Of a DNA stretch of 64,000 nucleotides, positions 45,373 to 57,756 are shown one piece after another. Below the pieces are notes generated by a model that ran no database searches, was not told the DNA's origin, and saw only the letters and a list, made by a program, of their open reading frames with translations. The position numbers were made by a program, and so were the translations under genes. The DNA is from Neostapfia colusana (lineage: Eukaryota > Streptophyta > Magnoliopsida > Poales > Poaceae), in NCBI GenBank assembly GCA_030760725.1, contig JASWHV010000005.1, forward strand, positions 28,653,241-28,717,240, in the 5' to 3' direction. Every line of letters starts with the position of its first letter. Positions within the stretch are counted from its first letter, which is position 1.

Positions 45373-46945
45373 CTGCAACCATACGACAACAAACATCAGT
45401 CCCTCAACATATTGCATGCAGTCCAATAACAATAGGCATAAAAACATCATGACAATAAAACATGCGATACATCTCGTATGTAGATAATGTAATACCTTTG
45501 CACAAGCTACACCATTACCAGACCAAATACAAGCTAGTTACACCCAACTTGATGAACCTCCTCTTTGGAAGCTCACCATAACTAGGTTTGGTCACTACGA
45601 GACATTACTATTGCGTTGTCATCACGTATACTACCCTTTTATCTTCAATACGACACAAACATGGTCTCTAGTAAAAGAAACTTGAGTGAGACCTATACTC
45701 AAATCTTTCACTAGTTTAAGTTAACCTCTCATGAGTATGTTCCACCCCATTGGGAGTACTCAAACCCCCTCTAGGGTACAACAATTTCTCAAATGAGTTC
45801 AACTATCATTCCTCTGCCAGAATGACCAGTTTCTACATATCCAAGATTTTGATCTGGTTCTGGGCATCTTCATGACTCAAGCTGAATACCAAAGTTAAAG
45901 TTAACTCCAGTATATTTCCAACGAGTACTTATTTTCCCTCAGATCAGCTCTGGTTCAAAAGTTATGGTAATTCAAAGTCAGCAGAATTTCTGGAAGAATT
46001 TTAACAGCACCTCCCTGGGGAAGTTGCTGTTTTCAACTCTGATTCCCACTGAATTCTGTGCTGAAATTTCAGAAACTTTGAATTGCAAAGATGTAACACA
46101 TCTTCTACCCTTTCTAAGGATGTATCATTTGAAAATTTTAGATTTTTCTACTGGGAGTTAGATTTGAAAAACCGAACAGTCCAGAGAATGTTTTACTCTG
46201 TCCTGATTTTGGACAGTTTACATTCCTCTGGGATTTAAGCCATCCTAAGGTCTGTGTCAGCTCTGGAAGTTTACAACAAAGTTGTAGAGTACTCACATAC
46301 CTTTCCAGAACTATATACCACACCTTCCTGGACTAAAAGACCTGTGAGTTATGCCCTGTTGAAGATCAGCAAACTTGCTGTCCAAAACAGAGCACTCTGT
46401 TTTTAAGTCTTTTGGAACTACCCTCATCACCCCCAATTTTTCTACTCAATCAGGGTCCTAGACGTTGAACCTAATAATTTTAATTCCTTGTTATCATGAT
46501 TTATTATGCATATGCCTATGATATCTTGGTACTACATTCCTCACAAAAGAAAATCCTAACCGGATTATACCGGCATATACGTCTCAAGTGTGGCACTAAA
46601 CGGTCTCTCGCACACGTTTACTACACGGATACATACGTGGTTAGTACCTGCAGAAGACCACACAATAATGGTGCACACAATGGTTTTTCATTTCAGGCAG
46701 GACCATATTTAAAATTAAATACAAACGCCCGTATCATTGTCATACGGCCGTCGTTGAGTTAGGTCACGTCTCAAGGTACGTGATCGTGTTTCAACACCAC
46801 AGGATAGGGAACCCGAGTATGTCATGAACGGGTCGTCACGGTTGGGAATGTTATCAACCCAACAGATACCACCTACTGCCCTGCAGGGGACGCCGATGGC
46901 AAGCGCTGCGTATGTCCCCCTGGGCTACTTCCAGACGAACACAAT
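45373..46945 (-). other. Leader of element E
   Basis: Similar in arrangement to the D leader (for example 46530-46640 resembles 35165-35260). No supported ORF. The orf0 position (45450-45900) holds only AT-rich spacer. The primer site is missing because element H is inserted before it. Confidence 0.6.
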
Positions 46946-49900
46946 TGACACGACCCCAAGGTCCTGTCGAGCCAGGATCACGCTGAGGGGTGCTGCGTTG
47001 CACAGCACCGTATAACACACGTCAAAGGTACAAAGCGGAAGCGAAATTTTATTACATAAACAAGTTATGAACATGTTTACATCAAAATAAGTTCAGTCTA
47101 CACTCGCGGGCGTAGACTAAGCATCAAGTGAACGTTCAGCCCTTGAACGCGTCCTTGCTAGCACACACGCACACTAACTCTGCGGCGTGCACGACTCCCA
47201 CTCGACGGGGTTCCCCTCCTGGGGTTCCGTCTCCTCTTCAGGAGTCCCTTCCTCATAGAACCCTGCAAAAGCTTCAAACACAAGCAGTGAGCACGAAGGC
47301 TCAGCAAGTCTGACCCGTCTCACCTAAACATGGAACTTCTACATGAGGGGTGATAGGTACATGGGGAAAATCATTTGCAAAGGACTCGCCTAATTAGTGG
47401 AACCTTACTTTCAAGTTTTAGCAGCTGGTTGTGGAGAACCTTACGCTAAGGCACATGAGAGAGCCGCAATCAAACAAGAAACACATTTCTCTCATGTACT
47501 TTGCCCAAAGTTGAAATGAACTTTAGTTAGCTCTAAACTACAGCATATCATCAACAATCAGAGTCCATCTTTCAATCAGCAACATTTTAACATGTAACTA
47601 GCCTGTTCTTTCTACGTCACGATACAGTGAACAAGTGGTACTCACTGACCGCGAGGGACGGCGATTATAATCGATTTACACCTGCAGGGTTACCCGAACA
47701 ACCCGTCACGTACGCCCGTACTCGATGTTGCCTACAACAACCATCACGGACGCCGTACGCAACTACCATTCACCCGTCAGCCAAATATTGAACCGGTCCC
47801 ATCGTCCCGAGCAAGAGGTCTCTGCACGCGCATCTCTGTGCCGCCAGCCGATTTACACCTCGAGCTCTCAACCTACCCTCTGAACGACGGGCAATGCCTC
47901 AATACCCAGCTACCCTAGTTACATCAGTTTCCCGGTTCCCATATAGCCGGTAGGTCTTCGGTACTGATCTAGCTTGTTCAACAGGCCCGCACACGGCTCG
48001 GTCCTCAATCGACACAAGCGGAGCTACAGCACACAGGCCCCAAAGTCCTGCTGCCCTTACTCTCCGGTCGGTCTCATTTTTTTGCCATGTGTATCATGTG
48101 CTATATCTACCCGAGCAATGTGCCTCTAGCCTATTCTCGCGAGTAGTTCCAACTACTCGACTTGTACCGAATCCTACTCTATCCTAGCAATGCAGTAGCT
48201 AACGGGGTTTGCAATCCTAAACCCAACCCATGGTTTTCTTGGCTATGCAGTGGGGCTTCCAAACAAGACTCTAATGCACTGAATAAAGGAAACAAGTATG
48301 TGCTCAAAACAATAAAAATTTGTAAAAAGGGGTTAATGCAAACCGGAGCTTGCCTTGCTGCTCTTGGTCGTAGGCTAGCTGCTCCTCCAGAGTTACGAAG
48401 TCTAGGACTTCGGGTTCCTCCTCGACCTTAGCGACTACATGATAGAAACAATACATGTATTAATTTAATGCATTTGTATTAAGTTTGAAGTTGTGAAGTA
48501 TATAACCTTTGCTAGCTAAACCTAATGACTGTGAAACTTTTATTGTGGCTTGGTTACAACCTAAACAGAGGCTTGGTCAAGTTTTAGTTGCAGCAAAGCT
48601 CATTTGAGCCCTCCACAATTAATTATGTACTTGACCTTAATTGGAACTCTTAGGGTGTTCTAGGGACTTTCATGAAACAAACTATGACTTTCTGAAAATT
48701 AGATTTTCAGAGGGTTCTAATGGAGTTGGTCTCACTTAATTTGGAAGTTCCTAACTAAAGAGATGAGCTAAACAATTTCAGAGAAAATTCTGAAAATGTT
48801 TCTGAACATTTTCTATTTTCTCTGGAACAGTTTCACTAATCACACCATTAGGTGGACCAAATGAGCTCAAATGGATCTGAAATTTTTATGGTAGTTCAGG
48901 GATATTTTGTGAACATCCCAGCAAAATTTCAGGATTTTCCTCCAAAGGATTCTCCAGTTAAAATTCCTAACAGTTTAAATTTTGAGGAATTAATTCTGGA
49001 AAATTAAGGGTTTTCATGAAGTGAAACTTGATTTGCTGGAAAGTACTCGGAGAGCTGAATCCAGAAAAATTTGGTTCACTCAATTTGGAACTTTCTAGCC
49101 AAAGTTATGAGGATTTGAAGTTTGAAGGAAATCTGAAAATCGGGGAAAAGTTTAAACTCGCGCGTGGGCCCACGGGACACGCGTCGCACGCCGAGGCGAC
49201 AGCACACCGCGGCCCAAAATGATTTTTGCGCGCCAGCACACCCGATCCCGGCCGCAGCCGGATCCCGATTCAAAATATCTCCCACTGACAGCTGGGGTCC
49301 ACCCCCTTCTTCAACCTCGCGACGCCCGCGCTCCGCCGCCGAGGGACCTCGCCGGAGAGCTCGCCGCCGGCTTCTGTACAGCTCCAAACTTCTCGATTCT
49401 AGCTGCCCCTGCCTACTTTTACTCGGGGAACAGGATTCTAGGGTCAGCTGCTCATGACAATGGCCGGAGCATGGTCGGCGATGAGCCGCCACCTCGGAAC
49501 GACTTCGTCCATGTCGGCTGACTTCCCTAGCACCTCAACTACTTGGGAAACCGGTCGGGGAGCATCAGTGGACCTCAGAGAAGGTCGACATGAGCTCGAG
49601 ACAGCTCGGGGAAGGCCCGAAATAGGTCCTCACGGTGCGCCCGATACCGTCCGTTCATTCCGCCATTGATAGACCTTGAATTACGCCGGGTACAGAGGTT
49701 CTCTGGCCCAGAGTTGTGAATGAAACTTGTGCGTTACCGTGTCTAGCTCGTGTGAGAGCAGCTTGAGGTCCTCTAATCCTTTCTAGAGCACGAATTAAAC
49801 AGAATCGTACCCGAAGGTCGTTCTGTACACAGAAAGGGGAAAAGTGGAAATTCGCCGCCGGTGAGCAACCACTCGAGCTGTGGCTCGGGGATGAGCAGCA

Positions 49901-50983
49901 CCGGTCACCAGCGTGTCCAAGGGTGCCTTGGCTCGGGCGTGACAACGCCCTGGTTGGGCTGTCCACGAGAGCCCGAGGTGCAGCGGTTCAAAGTCCCGAA
50001 TTTGATCTTTCGGCACAGCCGATATCAGTCGGTTTCAACCAAATTCTAGCAACGGGGAGGACGGAGGAAGGTCTCTAGTACCTTACTGGGGCTCTGGAGT
50101 GGACGGAGGGAGCTGCGATCGGCGTTCTCCGATTGATTCCGAGCTGCGGAAATTTTCGGCCGGCGCTGAGTTCTTCCGGGGAAGAATGGCGGTGCCTCGG
50201 CCGAGGAGGGGGGCAGGCGCCTTAAGAAGGCTCTGCACCGCCTCACGCCCGCGCGTGGGCAAGCAGCTGCTGGCGCGGCAGCTGCCCTCGGTGGCGATCA
50301 CTGCTGCGGCTCGGCGACCCGAGTGAAAAAGTCTCAGTCGGTTTGATCTGAGCAGTGGCTGACATGTGGGTCCCACCTCCAGTTTTAACCTCTGAAATTT
50401 ACTCCTAATCACTGTTGTAAACCATGAACCCCATACTACCCTTGGCAATTCAAATTATTCACCCATGAGCCGTTTGAATTGATCAAAGTTCAAATAAGGT
50501 TTGGTTTGAATGAATTTCAGCACAAGTTCAGTTTGAAATTCAAATAAAGTTTGAATTCCTCCCACTTAGCTCAAGTCAAGATCAACTCCAAATGGAGTGA
50601 AAATTGGTGTGTGAGCTCACAAAAATGTGCTGAGTAAGAATATGCCTCCCACTTATAAATTCATGGGATAAAAACAGTTTGAATTTGAATATGGTTTCAA
50701 ACTGCCCTCTTCCTAACTATACCCAAAATGACCCCAAAAAGGTTTTGAATTTGGGTGAAACTTGGCATGGACATCCTTAGTAAAGTGTAGGAGTTTTCAT
50801 ATATCCAGCCCATCTATATCACATGTGGGAAATACCACTCTTGCAATTTGTGAGTTTGTTCTCTAATGAGCATGTTGATAATTGTTACTTGCTCTTCATT
50901 TGTGTTCATCATCCTTCCTCAAATGAGGTGTGTGGTGTGGTGATGAACACTGCAAATGTGTGTCAAAAACTGAGGCCCTTACA
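46946..50983 (-). repeat. 3' LTR of element H, 4.0 kb
   Basis: Minus strand: starts TGTAAGGGCCTCAG at 50983, directly after a polypurine tract, and ends GTGTCA at 46946. The left flank (ccagacgaacacaat) is not a primer site, so this is a 3' LTR. Quasi-palindrome 48140-48159 is intact. Its first-exon region resembles array B more than D. Confidence 0.92.
47174..48434 (-). other. Candidate spliced acidic ORF in LTR H
   Basis: Segment 1 is 48434-48354 (81 nt; acceptor ATGTAG; donor CAAG|GCAAGC). Segment 2 is 47262-47174 (acceptor TTTTGCAG; TAG stop). Both are fully open and the hairpin upstream of segment 2 is intact. Codon phase is the same as in types A and J. Confidence 0.5.
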
Positions 50984-51001
50984 TTCCTCCCCCCTTAAAA
51001 G
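50984..51001 (-). other. Polypurine tract of element H
   Basis: On the minus strand CTTTTAAGGGGGGAGGAA lies directly before the LTR start at 50983. Confidence 0.85.
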
Positions 51002-51052
51002 AATCTCGTCCTGAGGTTATAAGGTGAAAATGAGAGAGAGGACCTTGGAAAA

Positions 51053-54000
51053 TTACCCGATATGCGACATGAAAAAGTCGGGGTAGTTAGTGCGAAGGAA
51101 TTCTTCGCTCTCCCATGTCGCTTCGTCCATGGAGTGATTACTCCATAGAACCTTGTAGAACCACAACGTACGGTTGCGTGTGGTTCGGGCCTTTTCATCA
51201 ATAATCTGCACCGGTTCCTCCCGATATGTGAGATCCGGTTGCAGTTCTTCAATGTCTTCCAGCTGAACGGTAGTTGATAGCTTGAGACACTTCCTCAGCT
51301 GGGAAATGTGAAAGACGTCGTGCACATCGGAAAGTGCTTCTGGTAATTTCAGCCGGTATGCCACTGATCCACATCTTTCGGTAATCTGGAATGGACCGAT
51401 GAATCGGGGTGCCAACTTTCCTCTCACCCCAAATCTGTTTACGCCCTTCATTGGAGACACCCGTAGGTATACGTGATCTCCAACTTCGAATTGTAATGGG
51501 CGCCTTCTCCGGTCCGCATGTTGTTTCTGACGGGATTGAGCGGCTTTTAGGTTCGCTTGAATCAGTCGAACCTTTTCTTCCACATTGTTGACAAGGTCAA
51601 TCCCGAAGGTAACCCTTTCGCCAGACTCACACCAGTTCAATGGTGTGCAGCATTTCCTACCGTATAGCGCCTCGTAAGGTGCCATCTTGATGCTGGCTTG
51701 GTACCCATTATTGTACGAGAACTCAGCTAACGGCAAGTGATCATCCCAATTCTTGCCGTGGTTGATAGCGCAAGCTCGTAGCATGTCTTCTAGAATCTGA
51801 TTTACCCGCTCGGTTTGTCCATCCGTCTGCGGGTGATATGCTGAACTACGGATCAGCTTCGTCCCCAAGGCAGCGTGCAGCTGCTCCCAGAAACGGGACA
51901 CAAATAAAGTGCCCCGATCCGATATGATGGTATGGGGTACGCCGTACAAGCATAGGATCCGTGAGATGTACAGTTCAGCGTACTTCTTGGCATTGTAGTT
52001 GGTGTTGACCGGGATGAAATGGGCAACTTTGGTGAGCCGATCGACGATCACCCACACAGAATCATGTTTCTGCAAGGTGGTGGGTAAACCGACGATGAAG
52101 TCCATGCTCACGTCCTCCCACTTCCAGGCAGGAATGCCCAGTGGTCGCAGCAGTCCCGGTTTCCGCATGTGGTCTGCCTTCACCCTTCGACATGTATCAC
52201 ACTCGGACACGTATTTTGCGGTCTTACGCTTCATCCGTGTCCACCAAAACTTGCTTCTGAGTTCTTGATACATCTTGTTGCTGCCGGGGTGAATAGAAAA
52301 CTTTGATAAGTGAGCCTCATCAAAGATTTTCTTCCGTAATTCCGGGTTACGGGGTACGACGATCCGGTCCTTGAACCATAGGACGCCGTCTCCGTCTTTC
52401 TGGAAACATTTCAGCTCCCCACTATCTACACGTCTCCGTAAATGTGACATGCCCTTGTCATTCTTCTGGGCTGCCGCTATCTCTTCACGGATGGTGGGGA
52501 TCAAAGCTAGGTTGTAGAGAGCTCCGTATGGAATCACATGTAGTGGTGGTTCGCTCTCTTCCAACGGTGTGATGGTCAGATTGTTGACGTGTGACTTGCG
52601 GCTCAGCGCATCTGCCACTACGTTTGCCTTGCCCGGATGATAATGGATCTCTATCTCGTAATCCTTTATCAGTTCTAACCATCTTCGTTGCCTCATGTTC
52701 AGCTCCTTCTGAGTGAATATGTACTTGAGGCTTTTGTGGTCGGTATATAAATGTACGAGGTTACCGAGTAGGTAGTGCCTCCACATTTTTAGTGCAAGTA
52801 CCACGGCAGCGAGCTCCAAGTCGTGAGTTGGATAATTTTGCTCATGGTTTCTAAGCTGCCGTGATCCATACGCGACAACTCTTCGGTCCTGCATCAGCAC
52901 ACATCCGAGCCCAATGCCGGATGCATCGCAATACACATCGAACGGTTTTGTTGTGTCTGGCTGCGCCAAAACCGGTGCTGATGTCAGGTGCTTGACTAAA
53001 GCCTTGAATGCTGCTTCACATGTTGGACTCCAAACATATTTGGTAGCCTTCTTCAGCAGCTCTGTCATTGGCTTGGCAATCTTCGAGAAGTTCGGAATGA
53101 ACCTCCGATAATATCCCGCGAGTCCGAGGAAACTCCGTACCTCGTGAACAGTTCTCGGGGATTTCCAATTCAGCACTTGAGTGATCTTGCTCGGGTCCAG
53201 AGCGATACCCTCCGCTGAGATGATATGCCCGAGGAAAGGCACTTGCGATATCCAAAACTCGCATTTGCTGAATTTTGCGTATAACTTGTGATCCCGCAGC
53301 CGTTGTAAGACTATACGCAGATGTTTCTTGTGATCTTCCTCCGACTTGGAATATACCAGGATGTCGTCGATGAAGACCACAACAAACTTGTCCAGCTCCG
53401 GCATGAATACCGAGTTCATCAAGTACATGAAATGAGCTGGAGCATCGGTGAGGCCGAAGGACATGACCAGGTACTCATAAAGTCCGTACCTTGTCGAGAA
53501 AGCTGTCTTTGGAATGTCCTCCGCCCTTATCTTAATCTGATGGTACCCGGATCTTAAGTCCATCTTGGAAAAGATCTTTGCTTCGACCAACTGATCAAAC
53601 AACATGTCGATCCGTGGCAACGGGTACTTGTTCTTGATGGTTACGGCATTTAATGGACGGTAGTCCACGCAAAGCCGCAACGTTTCATCCTTCTTCTTGA
53701 CAAATAATGCCGAACAGCCCCATGGCGAGGAGCTCGGCCTAATGAAACCCTTCTCCAGAAGGTCCGTGAGCTGAGTCTTTAACTCAGCCAACTCCTTGGG
53801 CGCCATCTTGTACGGCCTTCGGGATATTGGCATGGTTCCCGGTGCAAGTTCAATCTTGAACTCCACCTCTCTATCGGGTGGCATCCCCGGCAAATCATCC
53901 GGGAATACGTCAGGGAATTCTCGGACCACTGGAATATCTTCCAATCTGATGGTTGTGGCTTGATAGACACTTGGAAGTTTTATTTCCGGACTGTCCAGAA

Positions 54001-55612
54001 ATAATGAGTGAGAACCGTGCACCTCTGAGTTTAAGTGCACGATTCGAAGGATGGTGTCTAAAACAGCGCCTTGGCGGGTCAACCACGACATCCCTAGGAT
54101 GACATCGACCTTCTGTCCCTCTAAGATAATGAGAGACGTGGGGTACACTCTACCCGCTAAGCATAATGGTGCTTTGGAGACCATTACGCTTGCTGAAATC
54201 TTCCCACCCGGTGAACAAATTAAATATGGACTATCGGTGGGTAGTATTGGCAAACTGTGTTTAGCAATGAAAGCTTGGCTAACAAAATTATGCATCGCGC
54301 CTGAATCAAATAGTACTATAGTGGGACGCTGGTGGAGTTGGAACATGCCCGCAAGGATTGGCTCGCCCTCCGGCACGTCCTCAATGGCAAGTTGGTGGAC
54401 AGTGCCGGGCCTAGGGTTTGCCCGCCGCGCATTAGTAGGGTTTCGGGGTTGATTCCTCCCCGGAAAATGTGGTGCCACTCCGCCGCCTTGCCTCTCCGGG
54501 CAACTGGTCGCGAAGTGTCCTGGACGACCACACTTGTAACATGTGGCCGCTGCTGGTGGAGTACTCGGTGGACGAAGGCCCGGCATGCGTTGCTGAGGTG
54601 AAAACGCACACGGCATCGTCCGCTGCTGCTGTTGTTGTTGCGGTGGTACTGGCAGTGCCGGCCGGAATGCCGGTGAAGAGTACGGCCGACTGCGGAACGG
54701 CATCGACCGCTGTGGTGGCTGCCAGCGTGGTCCTGATGGTGGGCGGTTCACCATCCGAAACTTCTGAGAAGGACCGCCTCCTTCTCCGCTGCTCTACGGC
54801 GCGCTTCGCTTTCGTTCTGCCGCCGCCAACTCCTTGCCGGATTCCTCCTGAACAATCGCAGCATCAATGATGTCGTTGAGGCTGCCGCGATTGAACATCG
54901 CCAACTTGTCCTTCAGGAGCGGGTTAAGCCCCTGGTAGAAATGGTCCCGCCGCTTCTCGTCGGTATCAGCATGATACGACACATATAGCGCGAGATCGTT
55001 AAACGCCCTGGAGTATTCCAGCGCGTTCCGGCTCCCTTGTTGCATGTGTAAGAACTCCTGCGTCTTCCTCTTCATCAGACCTGGTGGTATATGATAGGCC
55101 CTGAAGGCCGTCCGGAACTCCGCCCAGGTCATCACTCGGTCGGTGGGCTGTGAAGCACAAAAGTTGGCCCACCACACGATCGCGGATCCTTGGAGCTGCT
55201 GGACCGCGAACTGAGTCTTGCGCTGCTCGCTGATTTGGAGCAGCCCGAACTTCATCTCTATGGCGCGGAGCCAGTTGTCTGCGTCAAGTGGTTCATCCGC
55301 CCTTGAAAACACAGGGGGATGAGTCGTCAGGAAGTCGGAGTAGGAGCTCTGTTGGCGCTCCTCACGATCTTGACGTCTCTCTGGGCGAGATGTATTGGCG
55401 ATGAGAGTCTGCAGCAACTCTGTGTGCTGCTGATGCGAGCCCGCCTTTGCCGCGACAATGTCGGCCAATATAACCGTTGGCAGTGGCGGTGGCGGTGTTT
55501 GCTGTTGCTGTTGCTGCTGCCGTTGTCCCGAGGAGTCCTCAGGAGGTGGTTGGGAGGTCTCTCCCCCTTGACTGGTACCCCCAACGTCAGGGTTGGCACA
55601 AGTACGCGTCAT
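51053..55612 (-). pseudogene. gag-pol polyprotein of element H, one in-frame stop
   Basis: The best-preserved polyprotein here: 1,519 codons in one frame apart from TAG at 54794-54792 (CAA in D). Approximate residues: Retrotrans_gag 90-200; zinc knuckle CYKCGRPGHFATSC 358-371; protease LFDSGAMH ~436; RT 600-790 with VDYRPLN and FIDD ~748; RNase H 890-1020 (CDASGIGLG, YTDHKSL); integrase zinc-binding region, DFIVGLP, SDRG and TDGQTERVNQ; RFIGPF; chromodomain ~1450-1516 ending NYPDFF. It makes Gag and the enzymes for reverse transcription and integration of the element RNA. Only the amber codon, before the zinc knuckle, is an obvious defect. The start follows a TTTTGAATTTCAG acceptor-like tract. 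Confidence 0.93.
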
Positions 55613-55884
55613 TCTGAAATTCAAAACAGCAGCGATTAGCACATGTCTTACTGAAAATTCCATAAGCAACAGTAGGTATTGAAGTGACACATGACTAATT
55701 TGCACAACATTCACATATATCGATAAAGCATAAACTTTATACAAGATACATTATTCTCGGATCTCCGAGAAGTCGTGCTCATGTCGTCACTACTTATACA
55801 TACGCTACTGTCTACACGACATGTCACCAATTACAAAAGTTGGGTTACACTACCCTGGCTGCCCTACTTGGCAACCGTAACCCC
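55613..55884 (-). other. Spacer between orf0 and gag, element H
   Basis: Non-coding, colinear with 15412-15682 and 33048-33319. Nothing else seen. Confidence 0.6.
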
Positions 55885-56235
55885 CTACTCGGAGTAGAAC
55901 TCGACCTCCTGTGGGTCATCCTCCTCCGGTACCTCTGCTGGTGGCTCTGGATCTACCACCTCTTCTCCCATTCCGGGTTCTCCCATTGCTGGAAGACCGA
56001 AGACCACCGGTACGCCTAACACCGGGGGTACGAGGTCCTGCAATGCATGCACCTCGTCCATAGCCTGGTTGTAGTCCTCTTCCCAGCCTTGTCCTTCCTC
56101 GATAGCGTCGTCCCGCTCTTGAGCAAGGTCCTCATTCTTCTGGGTTAGGGTCTGCACCAGCTCTTGCAACGCCGCGATGTCAACACGGCTCTTCTTCTTT
56201 GCCTTATTCAGACGACGCAACTGATTGTGTTGTTC
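55885..56235 (-). pseudogene. orf0 C-terminal part, element H
   Basis: About 116 residues from EQHNQLRRLNKAKKK through the coiled coil (IAALQELVQTLTQKNEDLAQ) to the acidic tail DDPQEVEFYSE and stop. Open throughout. It begins within seven bases of where the inverted N-terminal part (57757-58343) ends in the uninterrupted gene of array B. Confidence 0.85.
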
Positions 56236-57756
56236 GACAGGACCTTGGGGTCGTGTCAGCGTTGGTATCAGAGCTCGCTTGAGGTTTAACACAGTACAAA
56301 GGTCTTCTTTTTCAAAAATCCAGCGAGGAACGAGTTAGTAGCCCGTATAAGGATGTTATTAGCATATATAAAGTGGCATATTAAATTATTTGTTATGTCG
56401 TAAAATCGTGTATCTAGGGACTTTTATGTCTTGGGGGGTACACGTAAGCGCTGTCCACCAGTGCGCACAAGCTGAAGGGTGGAGCCCCACGGGTGGCAGG
56501 TAACCCGACCCGCTTTAGTATCCTCTACGACTCTTCATGTCGTTTGGGGTATTCGAGCAATGTCTGTCCCTGGCGTGCATGGTGCAACATGGGAGACCCC
56601 GTCACGTGGTCTGAAACGTGAACACGTAACTCAAGGCGTGGTTGGCTTGAGAACATCCGGGCGAGTGATGACGGCCGGGTGTACGAACTGTATGGATTCC
56701 GGGCTCGGTGTGCAGCCGAGTCTGATGATTGTTTGAGTTTCTGCAGGTAGCCTGACCATGAAACGGTAGACGTGTAGCATCCGTGTGCGAGTGACGAGTA
56801 GTGCCACTGAACTAACGAAGCCGGCTAAGTCCGGTATAGGTTTTCTTTGTGAGGACGTAGTACCGACATAATCTGGTGACGCATCGACGTCACACCCCAT
56901 TAAATGAACAACTTCATTTAAAAAATTTAAGGTTTGTATCTAAAATATTAAAACTTGATGTAACTCCTTCCCTTGAACAGGATATTCAAAGTTAACAAGT
57001 TTTCAACTTATAGGTTGTTAAGGATAGAGCACTCTGTTTTCAGCTGAATCAAGGCTGAAGTTAATCAGAGGTTAGAGGTTGAGTTCTTTCGAGGCTGGGG
57101 TCATATGATACATTTCTGGAAATCTTTGAAAGAGCTTTACAACTTTTCTGTTGAGTTCCAGAAGTGTTTCATCCCTTAACCACTCGAAAAATGCAGTAGA
57201 GTTGAAACTGTCCAGAAAACATGGCAGAGCAAAGACTCTCTGTAGACTCTCTGTAAATTAAGCATAACTTCCTGCATAAAAATCCAAAAATAGAAAATGA
57301 GGTAGTTCTGGAAAGCTTATGAGATGGGTTACAACTTTGTAACATAAAGTTTTGTCAGATTAGGAATAGAATTAACTTAGATTCTTGGATCAAATCAGTA
57401 CCTAAAGCAGGGAGGTGCTGTCCAATTTTCTCCAGAAATTCTTTTAATTTTGACATCTCATAACTTTTGAAACAGGACAGATCTTAGGCCAAGCAAATAC
57501 TTGCTGGAAATCTATTGAAGTTAGCTTTAACTTTTATGTTGAGCTCCAGAATTAGTTTTGCCTTTAACATGGCCTAAATCAGGTTGAAATGGAAACTGGT
57601 CAGGGCTGTCATGGGAACAGCAGATCAGCAGTCAAATTTGTTTAAAATTTGAACTATGTTTCCAAGTTTTATGGGCTCAATGACATGTCTTATGTTATAA
57701 CTCAATGGTTTACTGTTTAAATAAATATTTGACATTTCTCAAATATATTTTTACAG
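56236..57756 (+). other. Inverted LTR tail, primer site and leader of element H
   Basis: GACAGGACCTTGGGG then TCGTGTCA (56236-56258) is the last ~23 bp of a B-type LTR. The primer site TGGTATCAGAGCTCGC is at 56263-56278. The leader is colinear with 12970-14466 and keeps CAC|GTAAGC and CTGCAG|GTAGCC. It ends ATTTTTACAG before the orf0 ATG. Orientation is opposite to the gag-pol to its left. Confidence 0.88.

Larger units (their letters stand above)
41175..46945 (-). mobile_element. Element E: decayed gypsy element without orf0
   Basis: Minus-strand remains of an older relative of B: leader (46945-45373), gag and pol (45372-41175). The 3' end (end of integrase, chromodomain, 3' LTR) is replaced by the copia-like piece. 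The 5' end (primer site, LTR) is cut off by element H inserted at 46945/46946; the bases acaat (46941-46945) would be the target duplication. No orf0 lies between leader and gag. Confidence 0.82.
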
